A stretch of DNA of 64,000 nucleotides from an uncultured Prochlorococcus sp. (GTDB lineage: Bacteria; Cyanobacteriota; Cyanobacteriia; PCC-6307; Cyanobiaceae), in the NCBI RefSeq assembly GCF_902616385.1, contig NZ_CACMSM010000004.1:28008-92007 (forward strand), read 5' to 3'. Position numbers and translations under genes: made by a program. Shown here in pieces: positions 1 through 10,230 of the stretch (within the stretch, counting starts at the first letter, position 1; each line of letters begins with the position of its first letter). The notes beneath the pieces are model-generated. The model was not told the DNA's origin. It saw only the letters and a list, made by a program, of their open reading frames with translations, and made no database searches.

Positions 1-188
1 AGGATGGGATCTAACCTCCAGCCTTGAAAAAATAATATTCCTCCGCACAAAAGTCCAATTGCTGCAAAGAAAACATCATAATCCCTTGCCAAGGCAGGCT
101 TAAAGGACCTCAAAAAATAAAGGCCTCCTCCACATACCGCGAGAACTATACCAACAATACTGGCCCAATTTAGACTAGCATTGACCAC
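1..188 (-). CDS. Ycf66 family protein (partial at window edge, GTG start)
   Basis: Hand translation of the minus strand from GTG at 188: VVNASLNWASIVGIVLAVCGGGLYFLRSFKPALARDYDVFFAAIGLLCGGILFFQGWRLDPI; Ycf66-like, next to psbX. Confidence 0.7.
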   Translation of the reverse strand, partial: MVNASLNWASIVGIVLAVCGGGLYFLRSFKPALARDYDVFFAAIGLLCGGILFFQGWRLDPI

Positions 189-266
189 ATTCTTTCTCCA
201 AAAATTTATTTTTTAAAGGGTTTCTTATATCCCTTATATATAGTGTACTTAAAACTTCTACAAAAA

Positions 267-473
267 CTAGCGTCTTCCAGTAGAAGTACGATCGAGAGAA
301 TCTTTTTGGCTAACAAAAATCAAAAATGCAGTGGCTGGAATAACGATAAGTAAGGCAGCGGCAATAAAACTACCTATCATTCCAACTGCGGAATTATTTG
401 CAACTTCAGCAGAAAAATCTGCGGCTAGTAATAAATTTGAGATTTGAAACACTTTTAAATATTTAATTCTCAA
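267..473 (-). CDS. psbX: Photosystem II protein PsbX (true start probably downstream of the ORF start)
   Basis: C-terminus [26 protein letters not shown] is PsbX-like. Confidence 0.75.
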   Translation of the reverse strand: MRIKYLKVFQISNLLLAADFSAEVANNSAVGMIGSFIAAALLIVIPATAFLIFVSQKDSLDRTSTGRR

Positions 474-532
474 TTTATAATACGAATTAAATACGTTTCA
501 ACGGGTTATTTATTAAGATGAATTAAATAATT

Positions 533-847
533 GTGATTTCCTTGCTTTTACACTCTCTTCAAATATTAGATATTAGTTTAGGAATTTCTCTTTCATATCT
601 AACTATAGTTTTTCTAATAAGATTAATACTTACTTGGTACCCAAAAATTGATTTAAGTAAAGGTTTATGGTTATTAATTTCAATACCATCAAGCTCTATT
701 CTTAATTTAACAAGAAAAATAATCCCTCCTATTGGAGGCGTTGATGTTGGACCCGTAATTTGGATCGGCGTCATAAGCTTTTTAAGAGAAATTTTAGTCG
801 GTCAGCAAGGGCTTATAAAACTTGCATTGCATACAAATATTTCATAG
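533..847 (+). CDS. YGGT family (Ycf19-like) membrane protein
   Basis: LIRLILTWYPKIDLSKG...RKIIPPIGGVDVGPVIWI is typical of the YGGT family. Confidence 0.8.
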   Translation: MISLLLHSLQILDISLGISLSYLTIVFLIRLILTWYPKIDLSKGLWLLISIPSSSILNLTRKIIPPIGGVDVGPVIWIGVISFLREILVGQQGLIKLALHTNIS

Positions 848-865
848 AAATCATTTGATTATTTC

Positions 866-2215
866 TCAGTAATTTGGCAATAATTCTTCTTCTACATATT
901 TAGTATGTATCTTACCCTGTTTAAATTTAGATTTATTCAGTAGGGTTAGATGAAAGTTAATTGTTGTTGGAATACCAGTTACTGCACATTCATTTAAAGC
1001 CCTGTTCATACGTTTAATTGCAGTATTACGATCTTTTCCCCAAACTATTAATTTACCAATTAATGAGTCATAGAAAGGAGGTATTTCATAGCCTGTATAA
1101 ACATGACTATCCACCCTTACACCTGGGCCACCAGGAGGAAGCCACCCAGTTATTTTTCCAGGGGATGGCCGGAAATTGTGAGAAGGATCTTCAGCATTAA
1201 TTCTACATTCAATGGCATGACCGTTTAAATGGATATCATCCTGATTAAATTCCAAATTTGCTCCGCTAGCAATTTTAATTTGCTCAGCTATTAAATCAAC
1301 TCCCGTAACCATTTCAGTAACAGGATGTTCAACTTGAATCCTAGTATTCATCTCCATAAAATAAAAATTATCATCCTCATCAACTAAAAATTCAACTGTC
1401 CCCGCTCCTTCGTAGCCGATACTTTTTGCAGCAGCGATAGCTGCATTTCCCATTTTTTTTCTTAGCTTAGTGTTAATTGCAGGACTGGGAGACTCTTCTA
1501 GCAACTTCTGATGTCTTCTTTGAACTGAACAATCTCGCTCTCCTAAATGAACAACATTACCCGACCTGTCAGCCAAAATTTGAATTTCTACATGCCTTGG
1601 CTTCTTTATAAATTTCTCCATATATAAACCATCATTACCAAAAGCTGCTTCTGCTTCGCCTTGAGCTGCTTTAAACATTTTTTCGAGATTATCATAGTTT
1701 TCAACCAACCTCATACCTCTTCCACCACCTCCAGCAGTCGCTTTAATAATTACCGGATAGCCAATATCATCTGCCAATTTATAAGCCTCATCAACATTTG
1801 ATAACAAGCCTTTACTACCAGGTACTGTTGGAACTCCAACTGCTTCCATAGTTTCTTTAGCTGTAGATTTATCTCCCATAGATCTAATAGCTTTAGGAGA
1901 TGGGCCAATAAAAACTATGCCGTGATCGTTACACATCTCAGCAAATTTATCATTTTCAGCAAGAAATCCATAACCAGGATGAATAGCATCTACTCCTCTC
2001 GATGTAGCAGCAGCAAGTATATTTGGAATATTTAAATAACTCTTATTACTTAATGAATCTCCAACGCAAACCGCCTCATCAGCAAGCTGAACATGCAATG
2101 CTTTTTTATCTACAGTGCTAAAAACTGCAACGGTTGCAATACCTAGTTCTCTACAACTTCTGACAATTCGTAAAGCTATTTCTCCACGATTAGCAATTAA
2201 AACTTTTTCAACCAT
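866..2215 (-). CDS. accC: Acetyl-CoA carboxylase, biotin carboxylase subunit
   Basis: [49 protein letters not shown]. Confidence 0.97.
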   Translation of the reverse strand: MVEKVLIANRGEIALRIVRSCRELGIATVAVFSTVDKKALHVQLADEAVCVGDSLSNKSYLNIPNILAAATSRGVDAIHPGYGFLAENDKFAEMCNDHGIVFIGPSPKAIRSMGDKSTAKETMEAVGVPTVPGSKGLLSNVDEAYKLADDIGYPVIIKATAGGGGRGMRLVENYDNLEKMFKAAQGEAEAAFGNDGLYMEKFIKKPRHVEIQILADRSGNVVHLGERDCSVQRRHQKLLEESPSPAINTKLRKKMGNAAIAAAKSIGYEGAGTVEFLVDEDDNFYFMEMNTRIQVEHPVTEMVTGVDLIAEQIKIASGANLEFNQDDIHLNGHAIECRINAEDPSHNFRPSPGKITGWLPPGGPGVRVDSHVYTGYEIPPFYDSLIGKLIVWGKDRNTAIKRMNRALNECAVTGIPTTINFHLTLLNKSKFKQGKIHTKYVEEELLPNY

Positions 2216-2475
2216 TATGAAAATAAAATTGAAGAAATGGAATGACTTAAAATAAAAAATTATTTGCCAAAGTATTCAACAAAATTTTTTAGTGATCAGA
2301 GGACATTTTTTACAATACAACCTAAAACGTTATATATGTATAAATATTTGTTTTATGCAATAGAAAAATTATTCATCAAATCCTAAAAAACTCTTTTCGA
2401 ACTACATGCTTATTTCAGCTAATAATGTATGATATTTTTAAGGTTTAGGCATCCTCCAGTTGCTGAAAACCCTTT

Positions 2476-2557
2476 GCGGACGTGGCGGAATTGGTAGACG
2501 CGCACGTCTAAGGAGCGTGTGGCTTCGGCCTTGCGAGTTCAAGTCTCGCCGTCCGCA
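2476..2557 (+). tRNA. tRNA-Leu, anticodon read by eye as AAG
   Basis: GCGGACG...CGTCCGC acceptor stem, D-arm GGCGGAATTGGTAGACGCG, anticodon loop CTAAGGA, long variable arm, T-arm GTTCAAGTC. Confidence 0.9.
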
Positions 2558-2582
2558 TTTAATGTATTCTGGTTTAACTGCA

Positions 2583-3848
2583 ATGAAAAAAAAATCAGTT
2601 GCAGTAGTTATAATTTCCAATGGTCCTGGTGAATTAACTACGTGGGTCAATCCTGTAGTGAATGAGCTTAATAAAATAAATAAATCACTGTGTGATGAAG
2701 ATAAACACGATTTCACTCTTAGGTTAGTGCTTGTTCCTTGCCCAAATGCCACTGGTAAAGAATTTTTAGTTGCAAATTCATGGAATAAATTCGAATTAAT
2801 TACAAAATCCAAAAATTTTTGGAAATTATTAATAAATCCACATTCTTTTGCTAATTGGCCAAAAAAAGGAGTAGTTATTTTCCTTGGTGGGGATCAATTT
2901 TGGAGCATTTTATTAGCTAAAAGATTAGGTTATTTAAATATCACATATGCTGAATGGGTTGCGCGATGGCCTAAATGGACAGACGAAATTGCTGCCATGA
3001 ATGTAAAAGTAAAAGAGTTTATACCTAAAAGATATAAATATAAATGTAAAGTCATTGGCGATTTGATGGCAGATATCAAACTTAATAGCGAAATATCATT
3101 AAGAAATAAAGAAAAAAACTACATTGCATTGTTGCCTGGTTCGAAGAAAGCAAAGCTTTCTGTTGGGATTCCTTTCTTCTTAGAAGTTGCAGATCATATC
3201 GCTGAAGAAAATCAAAATATAAATTTTATAATACCTGTTGCACCAACTACTGATAAAAGTGAATATTTATTTTTTCAAAGCAACAAAAATCCAATTGCTA
3301 AATATTACTCATCAAAAATCAAAACAATTAAAAACTTCAAATCCTCTTGTTTTGATTATGTAATTGAAACATCAAAAAATACAAAGATTTATCTAATCAA
3401 GAAATATCCTTGCTATGAAATATTAAAAGAATGTGATCTTGCAATTACAACTGTAGGAGCAAATACTGCAGAATTAGCAGCAATTAGTCTTCCAATGTTA
3501 GTTGTTCTGCCAACTCAACATTTAAATATGATGAATGCCTGGGATGGTATTTTTGGAGTAATTGGAAAAGTTTCATTCATAAATAGATTCCTAACTTTTA
3601 TAATTAAAAATTTCTATTTTAAAAAAAGGAAGTTTTTTGCTTGGCCAAATATTAAAGCTAAAAGAATGATTGTCCCTGAAAGGATAGGTAATATTTCTCC
3701 AATAAAAATTGCAAGAGAAGTATTATTTCTTATTAAAAATAGAGATCAATTAAAAAGTATTAGGGATAATCTACATAAAGAAAGAGGAAATAAAGGTGCT
3801 GCGAAAAAACTTGCTTCTATAATTGTTAATTCAATAAAAAAACTTTAA
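2583..3848 (+). CDS. LpxB-like (lipid-A-disaccharide synthase related) glycosyltransferase
   Basis: MKKKSVAVVIISNGPGELTTWVNPVV...; the longer ORF start at 2460 runs through the tRNA, so the ATG at 2583 is preferred. Confidence 0.65.
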   Translation: MKKKSVAVVIISNGPGELTTWVNPVVNELNKINKSLCDEDKHDFTLRLVLVPCPNATGKEFLVANSWNKFELITKSKNFWKLLINPHSFANWPKKGVVIFLGGDQFWSILLAKRLGYLNITYAEWVARWPKWTDEIAAMNVKVKEFIPKRYKYKCKVIGDLMADIKLNSEISLRNKEKNYIALLPGSKKAKLSVGIPFFLEVADHIAEENQNINFIIPVAPTTDKSEYLFFQSNKNPIAKYYSSKIKTIKNFKSSCFDYVIETSKNTKIYLIKKYPCYEILKECDLAITTVGANTAELAAISLPMLVVLPTQHLNMMNAWDGIFGVIGKVSFINRFLTFIIKNFYFKKRKFFAWPNIKAKRMIVPERIGNISPIKIAREVLFLIKNRDQLKSIRDNLHKERGNKGAAKKLASIIVNSIKKL

Positions 3849-3851
3849 CAA

Positions 3852-4895
3852 TTACCAGGGATCATCAATTTCAAACTTTTCTGATTTTTTGTTATCTTGA
3901 ACCAAATTTTTTTCATCTAGTGGTTCAATATCTAAAGTTTCAGTTGCATTTTGAATTGGTCTTTTCGAAACTAAATTAGTAGTTGATTGTTTCTTTTGCT
4001 TTAAATCAATTTTGTTTTTTTCATCTATTTGATTAAGACTATTTTGATTCTCGATCTGATCAGAATCATCATTATCCATATATAGCCTTTTTCTGTTACT
4101 GATTTCATCTGTGGAACCTTTTATTTCAACATATTCAAGTTCATCTTCATAATCATCTTCATAATCATCTTCTTCAACAACTTCTTCATATTGCTCGGCC
4201 AAATTGTTTTGCTGTTCTGATTCAGAACCTGAAAGTAACTGATTCTCAACAGGTACAAGATTGGCTGAGTATCCATTTACTTCCCTTTCATCCCATGAAG
4301 AACCCCCGACTCCAAGTTTTTCAAGTAGTCCACTGCTTAGTTGCTTCAATTTCTCTTCCGCACCTTCATAAACAATAATCCTATCAGTACCACTACTTAC
4401 AATTTCCTCAACAGGTATTTCCCAAGTACTTAAAACTCCCTCACCTAAAAGCGGAACACCAACAGCACCCACAACGAGAGATATCAAATCTCCAGTCTCA
4501 ATATCAAAAGAAAAGCCAAGAACTCTTCCTAAAAGTTGTCCAGATTCTGTAATCACTTGACAATTAATTACCTTCCCATATCTTTCTGGAGAAAAACTCT
4601 CACTCAAAGAATCTAGGGAGTCAACTAATATGACATCTCCAACTTGCTTTATACTTTCTAAAGGCATCCATTTTGGCAAACCTGGTAAAAATCTTGTAAG
4701 TGGATTATCTCTTAGTCCCAAAGCGACCACCTCCCTCCTATCGATATCAACAACAACTTCGCCAACTACGCCCAGACGCCTCCCAGTATCTGTAGTTATA
4801 ACTTGTGTTCCCATTAATTCTGACCTTAACCATAAACGTTCGCTAGGAACCGAGTTAGGGAGATTCTTATTAGTAGATGTGTTAGACAAGCTCAT
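3852..4895 (-). CDS. PRC-barrel domain protein with acidic linker
   Basis: Two PRC-like segments (MGTQVITTDTGRRLGVVGEVVVDIDRREVVALGL; CQVITESGQLLGRVLGFSFDIETGDLISLVV), then EDDYEDDYEDELEY. Confidence 0.8.
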   Translation of the reverse strand: MSLSNTSTNKNLPNSVPSERLWLRSELMGTQVITTDTGRRLGVVGEVVVDIDRREVVALGLRDNPLTRFLPGLPKWMPLESIKQVGDVILVDSLDSLSESFSPERYGKVINCQVITESGQLLGRVLGFSFDIETGDLISLVVGAVGVPLLGEGVLSTWEIPVEEIVSSGTDRIIVYEGAEEKLKQLSSGLLEKLGVGGSSWDEREVNGYSANLVPVENQLLSGSESEQQNNLAEQYEEVVEEDDYEDDYEDELEYVEIKGSTDEISNRKRLYMDNDDSDQIENQNSLNQIDEKNKIDLKQKKQSTTNLVSKRPIQNATETLDIEPLDEKNLVQDNKKSEKFEIDDPW

Positions 4896-4940
4896 TAATT
4901 TCTTTCTATCATTCTGACGTATAAATTTAAAAAAGTGAGT

Positions 4941-7900
4941 TTATGCAGCATTTGGTAACCCAAGAACTTGAGTATTAGCACCTCTTGCTTGCGCAACCCC
5001 AATTGTTCGTTCAGACGCATTAATCATAGGTCTTCTATGACTTACGACTATAAATTGAGCATTTGATGACTGATTCGATATTAGCTTTGACAATCTTTCA
5101 ACATTAATACCATCTAAAAAACTATCAACCTCATCTAATGCATAAAAAGGTGAAGGTTTGTACTTTTGCAAAGCAAATAAAAAACTTAAAGCAGTTAAAG
5201 ATTTTTCACCACCTGACATAGAGGCTAATCTTCTGACATTTTTTCCCTTAGGATGAGCCACTAAAGTTAATCCTCCTTCTAAAGGAGAATTAGGATTTTC
5301 AAGTTGTAAAAATCCATCTCCATCAGATAAATTTGCAAAAATTTCTCTAAAATGTCTATCAACCTCTTTAAATGCTTGCATAAAAGCCTCCTGACGCATC
5401 GTAGATACGGTTTCTATTCTCAACAATAATTCAGATCTTTCATTTGATAGAATTTCTAATTTTTCTCGCAAACCATTTAATCTCTCAATTAATTCTTCTA
5501 GTTCATCAAGAGCCAACATATTAACAGGTTCTAAGCTTTGTAGTTTTGTATTTATGATTGAAATTTCTGATTGCAAAGATTCAAGACTCTTCCCTTCATA
5601 TTCTCCAAACTCTGGGTAAGGATTAGGTAAATCTTTTTTATAATTTTCTAATTTTATTTTCTCGCTCCTCATCTCTTCTTTAAGAGAATCCATATCCCTT
5701 TCAAGATATTCAAGCTTCAACAGATAGTTATTATATTCTTGCCTTTTATTTGAAATTGAAGAGTTTAATTCATCTCTTTTCCTTCTCAACAAACCTAAAT
5801 CCTTCTCTAGAGAATTTTTTTGATTATCGAGATCTAAAAGCTCTTTTTTAAATTCATCTCTTTTTTCTATCCATTCACTATGAGCAATTGCAAGTTGTTT
5901 GATAGATTCCTGCAAGTTTTTTTCTTGCAGTAAAGTAATTTTTAATGAATTATTGATGCGCTCTTTATTTAAAGCAAATTGATTCTTTTTATCTATTAAT
6001 GTATCCCTATCATTATTAAGTAATTCAAGTTTTTTATCAAGATTATTAAATTCGTTATTAAAAGCTATTAATGATGATTTTTGATTTTTTTCATAATTTG
6101 CCTTTTGAATGTTTTGTAATTGATCAAACTTATCGTGATAAGGCTTCAATTCATTTTTTAAATGATCTAACTCGTTAACTAATAATTTATTAGCAGTATC
6201 AAGTTTATTTAATCTCGATTCACAATACTTAATTCTTTGCGTAACAGCCTTAAGAGAATCTTGATTTACTTCAATTTCTTTGTTAAATGAGGCACAATCC
6301 TCAATTATTTGACTGCGGTTAGAATTTAACTTACTAAGTCTATTATTTTTTATTATCAAATCATTATTTGACTCTTTTAAAGCTTCTTCGATAACTAATA
6401 ATCTTTCTCTTATAGGACTTGATTCATCAATATCATTATTAATTCCAAACCTATAAGCCAAATCTTTATTTAACTTACTACCTCCTGTAATAGCACCACT
6501 TGCTTCAAATAATTCACCACTTAAGGTGACCAACCTATTTTTTTGTGTAGATAACCTAGCTGAAGATAAGTCTGAAAAAACCAAAGTATCTCCAAAAACA
6601 TATCGAAAAACATCTGAATAGACCTCATCAAAAGTAATTAGATTAATAGCTTTATCAATAAATCCCTTCTCCCTGTTATTTTCAAATCTTGAAATTGCAT
6701 AATTCTTTTTTTGACTTTTAATTCTATTTAAAGGTAAGAAAGTTAATCTTCCCGCTTTCTTCTTTTTAAGGATTTCAATTGCTTTAGCAGCAATATGATC
6801 ATTATCAACAACAATTTGTCCTAATCTATTTCCAGCAGCAATTTCTAATGCATATCTATTTTTCTCACTGACCTCTCCAAGTTGAGCTACATAGCCATGT
6901 ATACCCTCTAACCCTGCCTCTAAGAGAATTCTGAGAGCATATGAACCTCTTGATTCGTTTAAAGCTTCTTTTCTGCTTTCGAATCTAGATAAATCCTTTT
7001 CAAGCCTTAATTGCTCGTTGTTTAGCCTTGATTTAGTTTTAATTAATAAATCAATTTCATTTTTCAAAGAATTAATTTCTGAGCTATTACTTACCAGGTT
7101 TTTATTCTTTGTATCGGATGTCTCTTTTTTTCTTTGATTTCCCTCAGAAAGTTTCTGCCTTTCTAAGTCTAAGGAATCAATCTGAGACAATATCTCATCT
7201 TTTTGAATATTATTTTGAATAGTTTCTTCTTCAATTTTCCTTTTTTTTATTTCCAAAGGATTAATTTGATTTTTTATACTTTCAAGCTCAGCATTTAATT
7301 TGATACTTTGTTTTGAGAATTCTCCAGATTCTCCAGCCGCATCAGAAAGTTTTTTTCTAGATAGTTTGTGTTTTAAAGTGAGATCATCAATTTGCAAGTT
7401 CAATTGATTTAAAAAATTATCATCGAAATTTTCATATCTCATCTTTTCTGACTCGATATTCCTCTTAGAAATAGCAATTTCATCTCTCTGCTTTTGTAAT
7501 TTAATACCTTCTTCTTTATTCAGACTTGATATCCTATCAAGTTCTCTCAAGCTAGAATTAATACTTCCAATATCAGAATTCACTTTTATCAATTTATCTT
7601 CTCCTTTCTCCTTAAGCTCATCAACCAGTATTTTCAAAGCATTTTCTAGGACTGATATTTCTTTAGTAATAGATTCTTTTTGTTTATTAAATAATATTTT
7701 ATTTTTTTCAATTTCACTTCCTTTTTTTTCTATAGATTCAACATGCTTAACTTGTTTATCAAAAATAAGAACTTTTTCTAATTCCTTTATTTGTAGTAGT
7801 TTTGCCTTTAACTCTTTATATCGCTTTGCTTTTTCACATTCTTTTTCAAGCTTATTCTTAGTAGATTGCAATTCATTTTCTAAAATTTCACATCTTTCTT

Positions 7901-8531
7901 GTCTTTCGAAAACGTCATTTAATTTTGCATTAGTTTGTTCAATTCTTGTATCAAAAAGTGCGACTCCTGCTAATTCATCAATAAGATTTCTCCTCTCCTT
8001 ATTATTCATTGATACTATTCTTGTTACATCACCCTGCATAACAACATTGCTGCCCTCAGGATCAACACTAATATCTCTTAATATTCTCTGTATTTGTTGC
8101 AAGGTACATTGTTTTCCATCAGAAGTATACGTAGAGGCATAAGAACCACCTGGCATAAGCCTTAATTTTCTAGAAACTACCCATTCTTTTTGACCTTTAT
8201 TAAGGTCAATTTCTTCTTCTTCTAGTTCCAAAGGCGGAAGGTCCTCTCTGGGGGACCAATCTTGAATATTAAATTTTACCGATACAGATGTTTCCGATGA
8301 CTTACCCTCTTTAACTTTTGAGTTATTTATTAGATCTGGCAATCTTTCAGCCCTCATCCCTCTACTATTAGCTAGACCTAAGCAGAATAATATTCCATCT
8401 AAAATATTACTTTTCCCAGAACCGTTAGGACCCGTAACCACAGTAAAACCTTCTTCAAGAGGAATTTTTACATTTCCCCCAAAAGATTTAAAATTTTCAA
8501 ACTCGACCTGATTGATATGTACCAATCTCAA
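4941..8531 (-). CDS. smc: Chromosome segregation protein SMC
   Basis: GPNGSGKSNILDGILFCLG Walker A, long coiled coils, LASMSGGEKSLTALSFLFALQKYKPSPFYALDEVDSFLD. Confidence 0.96.
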   Translation of the reverse strand: MRLVHINQVEFENFKSFGGNVKIPLEEGFTVVTGPNGSGKSNILDGILFCLGLANSRGMRAERLPDLINNSKVKEGKSSETSVSVKFNIQDWSPREDLPPLELEEEEIDLNKGQKEWVVSRKLRLMPGGSYASTYTSDGKQCTLQQIQRILRDISVDPEGSNVVMQGDVTRIVSMNNKERRNLIDELAGVALFDTRIEQTNAKLNDVFERQERCEILENELQSTKNKLEKECEKAKRYKELKAKLLQIKELEKVLIFDKQVKHVESIEKKGSEIEKNKILFNKQKESITKEISVLENALKILVDELKEKGEDKLIKVNSDIGSINSSLRELDRISSLNKEEGIKLQKQRDEIAISKRNIESEKMRYENFDDNFLNQLNLQIDDLTLKHKLSRKKLSDAAGESGEFSKQSIKLNAELESIKNQINPLEIKKRKIEEETIQNNIQKDEILSQIDSLDLERQKLSEGNQRKKETSDTKNKNLVSNSSEINSLKNEIDLLIKTKSRLNNEQLRLEKDLSRFESRKEALNESRGSYALRILLEAGLEGIHGYVAQLGEVSEKNRYALEIAAGNRLGQIVVDNDHIAAKAIEILKKKKAGRLTFLPLNRIKSQKKNYAISRFENNREKGFIDKAINLITFDEVYSDVFRYVFGDTLVFSDLSSARLSTQKNRLVTLSGELFEASGAITGGSKLNKDLAYRFGINNDIDESSPIRERLLVIEEALKESNNDLIIKNNRLSKLNSNRSQIIEDCASFNKEIEVNQDSLKAVTQRIKYCESRLNKLDTANKLLVNELDHLKNELKPYHDKFDQLQNIQKANYEKNQKSSLIAFNNEFNNLDKKLELLNNDRDTLIDKKNQFALNKERINNSLKITLLQEKNLQESIKQLAIAHSEWIEKRDEFKKELLDLDNQKNSLEKDLGLLRRKRDELNSSISNKRQEYNNYLLKLEYLERDMDSLKEEMRSEKIKLENYKKDLPNPYPEFGEYEGKSLESLQSEISIINTKLQSLEPVNMLALDELEELIERLNGLREKLEILSNERSELLLRIETVSTMRQEAFMQAFKEVDRHFREIFANLSDGDGFLQLENPNSPLEGGLTLVAHPKGKNVRRLASMSGGEKSLTALSFLFALQKYKPSPFYALDEVDSFLDGINVERLSKLISNQSSNAQFIVVSHRRPMINASERTIGVAQARGANTQVLGLPNAA

Positions 8532-8607
8532 GTCTCAATAGCTAAATAAGAATAACTAATTTGCAAAAATTCTCAATAGAAATATTACGTTTATTTATAA
8601 ATGAATA

Positions 8608-8970
8608 TTAATAATTTTTGCTCAATCTACAAGAATTACCAGAAATTTCAAACAAACCGTAAAGAAGTTTACCATCCAAAATGAATCGATAATATTCAGA
8701 GTCTAATTTATCAGAAACAATTTTAAATATTCCATGATCAATTCTTTTTACAAACCCTCTATTATCAGAAAGTTCATGTTCTATCCTGGATAACCATACA
8801 AGTCTATGATTTGGCTGCTTAGAAATTTCTATAGAAGCTTGATTTAATAAAGGTAGTTTTAAAAATTTCCAAGTTAAACAATCTATTCCATTTTCAACAA
8901 GGAAATCATAATGAATATCAAAAGAGTCAGCAGAAATAACTTTATGTTCAAGCAAAACCCATTTGTTCAT
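8608..8970 (-). CDS. Conserved hypothetical protein
   Basis: 120-aa ORF, ATG start, fits between neighbours. Confidence 0.6.
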   Translation of the reverse strand: MNKWVLLEHKVISADSFDIHYDFLVENGIDCLTWKFLKLPLLNQASIEISKQPNHRLVWLSRIEHELSDNRGFVKRIDHGIFKIVSDKLDSEYYRFILDGKLLYGLFEISGNSCRLSKNY

Positions 8971-9053
8971 TATTTAATTGATAAATAAATCGAATTAATT
9001 TTCAAAACAAAGTTGAGGCAAAGATATATTTTATGAAAGATGGTTACTGTTAT

Positions 9054-9191
9054 TTAATTACTTGCATCAGGAACAAATCTTAAAGCAATAAATAGCAAAC
9101 TTCCAGCTCCAGCAATAGCTGCAGCTACTAATCCAAAATCTGTAGGGATTGTGCGAGATGCAAAAATTAATGATGCAAATGTAATATCCAT
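9054..9191 (-). CDS. Small membrane protein (45 aa), unannotated in the supplied ORF track
   Basis: Hand translation: MDITFASLIFASRTIPTDFGLVAAAIAGAGSLLFIALRFVPDASN; one hydrophobic helix in an otherwise empty gap. Confidence 0.55.
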   Translation of the reverse strand: MDITFASLIFASRTIPTDFGLVAAAIAGAGSLLFIALRFVPDASN

Positions 9192-9379
9192 GATGAAATT
9201 TAAACTCATTTAATAAATTCAGTATTAGCTTAACAAAACCTTCTTGCAGAACAGACTAGATAAATAAAATGTAAATAAACTTTTATATGTTTATATTCTA
9301 TATAATTAGAACAATTCTTTAGATAAGGGTTCCAAATTAAGAAAATAGGGTCTAATCTTAAAATAAATGAGTTTAAATA

Positions 9380-9841
9380 ATGGAGACTTACGATCCTCCC
9401 AAAGAAGTAGAAGAAAAAGAAAATAACTCTGATCTTCCTGAAAAAGAAGTTATCTCGGAAAAATGGTTACTTGAAAAAATTGACAGTTTAATACCTCTAA
9501 TAAAAGAAAAATGGCCTAACATTGGACAACAAGCCCTAGAAGCCACAAAAGGGAGTATTGATGATTTAGTTGAAATCATAGCTACCCATAGTGGAACTTC
9601 AGTAATTGGAATAAAAAGCCAACTATTTGAAATAATTGATTCAATCAGAGAAAATAATTGGGAAATATCAGAAAAAATTGAACCAATCGAAAGTCAATTA
9701 GAAGAATTATTAGAAGAACTTAACAATACACTTAGACCAAAAATAGAAAATCCAATAAGAAAAAAACCACTTTTATCTATTGCTATTGCGGCTGGTATTG
9801 GTTTACTAATAGGAACTCTACTAAACGGTGGCAGAAAATAA
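9380..9841 (+). CDS. Conserved hypothetical, C-terminal TM segment
   Basis: 153 aa ending in RKKPLLSIAIAAGIGLLIGTLLNGGRK. Confidence 0.65.
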   Translation: METYDPPKEVEEKENNSDLPEKEVISEKWLLEKIDSLIPLIKEKWPNIGQQALEATKGSIDDLVEIIATHSGTSVIGIKSQLFEIIDSIRENNWEISEKIEPIESQLEELLEELNNTLRPKIENPIRKKPLLSIAIAAGIGLLIGTLLNGGRK

Positions 9842-10229
9842 TATGGAAAAACCAAAAAATAAAAACTTTGCAAATACTGCCTCCAGAATTTCAGCGATCG
9901 CAAGTTCAGTGATGGATTTGCATGTAAGAATAGCTCTTCAAGAAGTAGATAGAGAAAAAAGAAGATTAATTAGTGGTGGATTATTTTTGGCAATTGGAAG
10001 CACATTATTATTAATAGTACTAATTTGCATCCATATTATTTTTTATGTTTTTCTAACGAAATATAATAATTGGAATATTGAATATAATTTATTACTTATG
10101 ATATTTATCGATTTATTTCTTGCAGGCTTAAGTTTGAAGCTTGGAGGAAAATTAGCCAAGGGACCTTATCTTCCTCAAACGTTAGAGGGTTTAGGCAAGA
10201 CAACAAAGGCCGTTTTAGGTAAAAAATAA
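9828..10229 (+). CDS. Putative membrane protein (phage holin/DUF-like), overlaps upstream ORF
   Basis: 133 aa, two TM segments, overlaps 9380-9841 by 14 nt (coupled). Confidence 0.6.
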   Translation: MAENNMEKPKNKNFANTASRISAIASSVMDLHVRIALQEVDREKRRLISGGLFLAIGSTLLLIVLICIHIIFYVFLTKYNNWNIEYNLLLMIFIDLFLAGLSLKLGGKLAKGPYLPQTLEGLGKTTKAVLGKK

Positions 10230-10230
10230 A

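Noticed and set aside
2460-2582. 5' extension of the LpxB-like ORF
   Set aside because: It translates through the tRNA-Leu gene; ATG at 2583 is a better start.
4140-4180. Tandem repeat ataatcatcttc in the PRC-barrel gene
   Set aside because: Encodes the acidic EDDYEDDYED linker.
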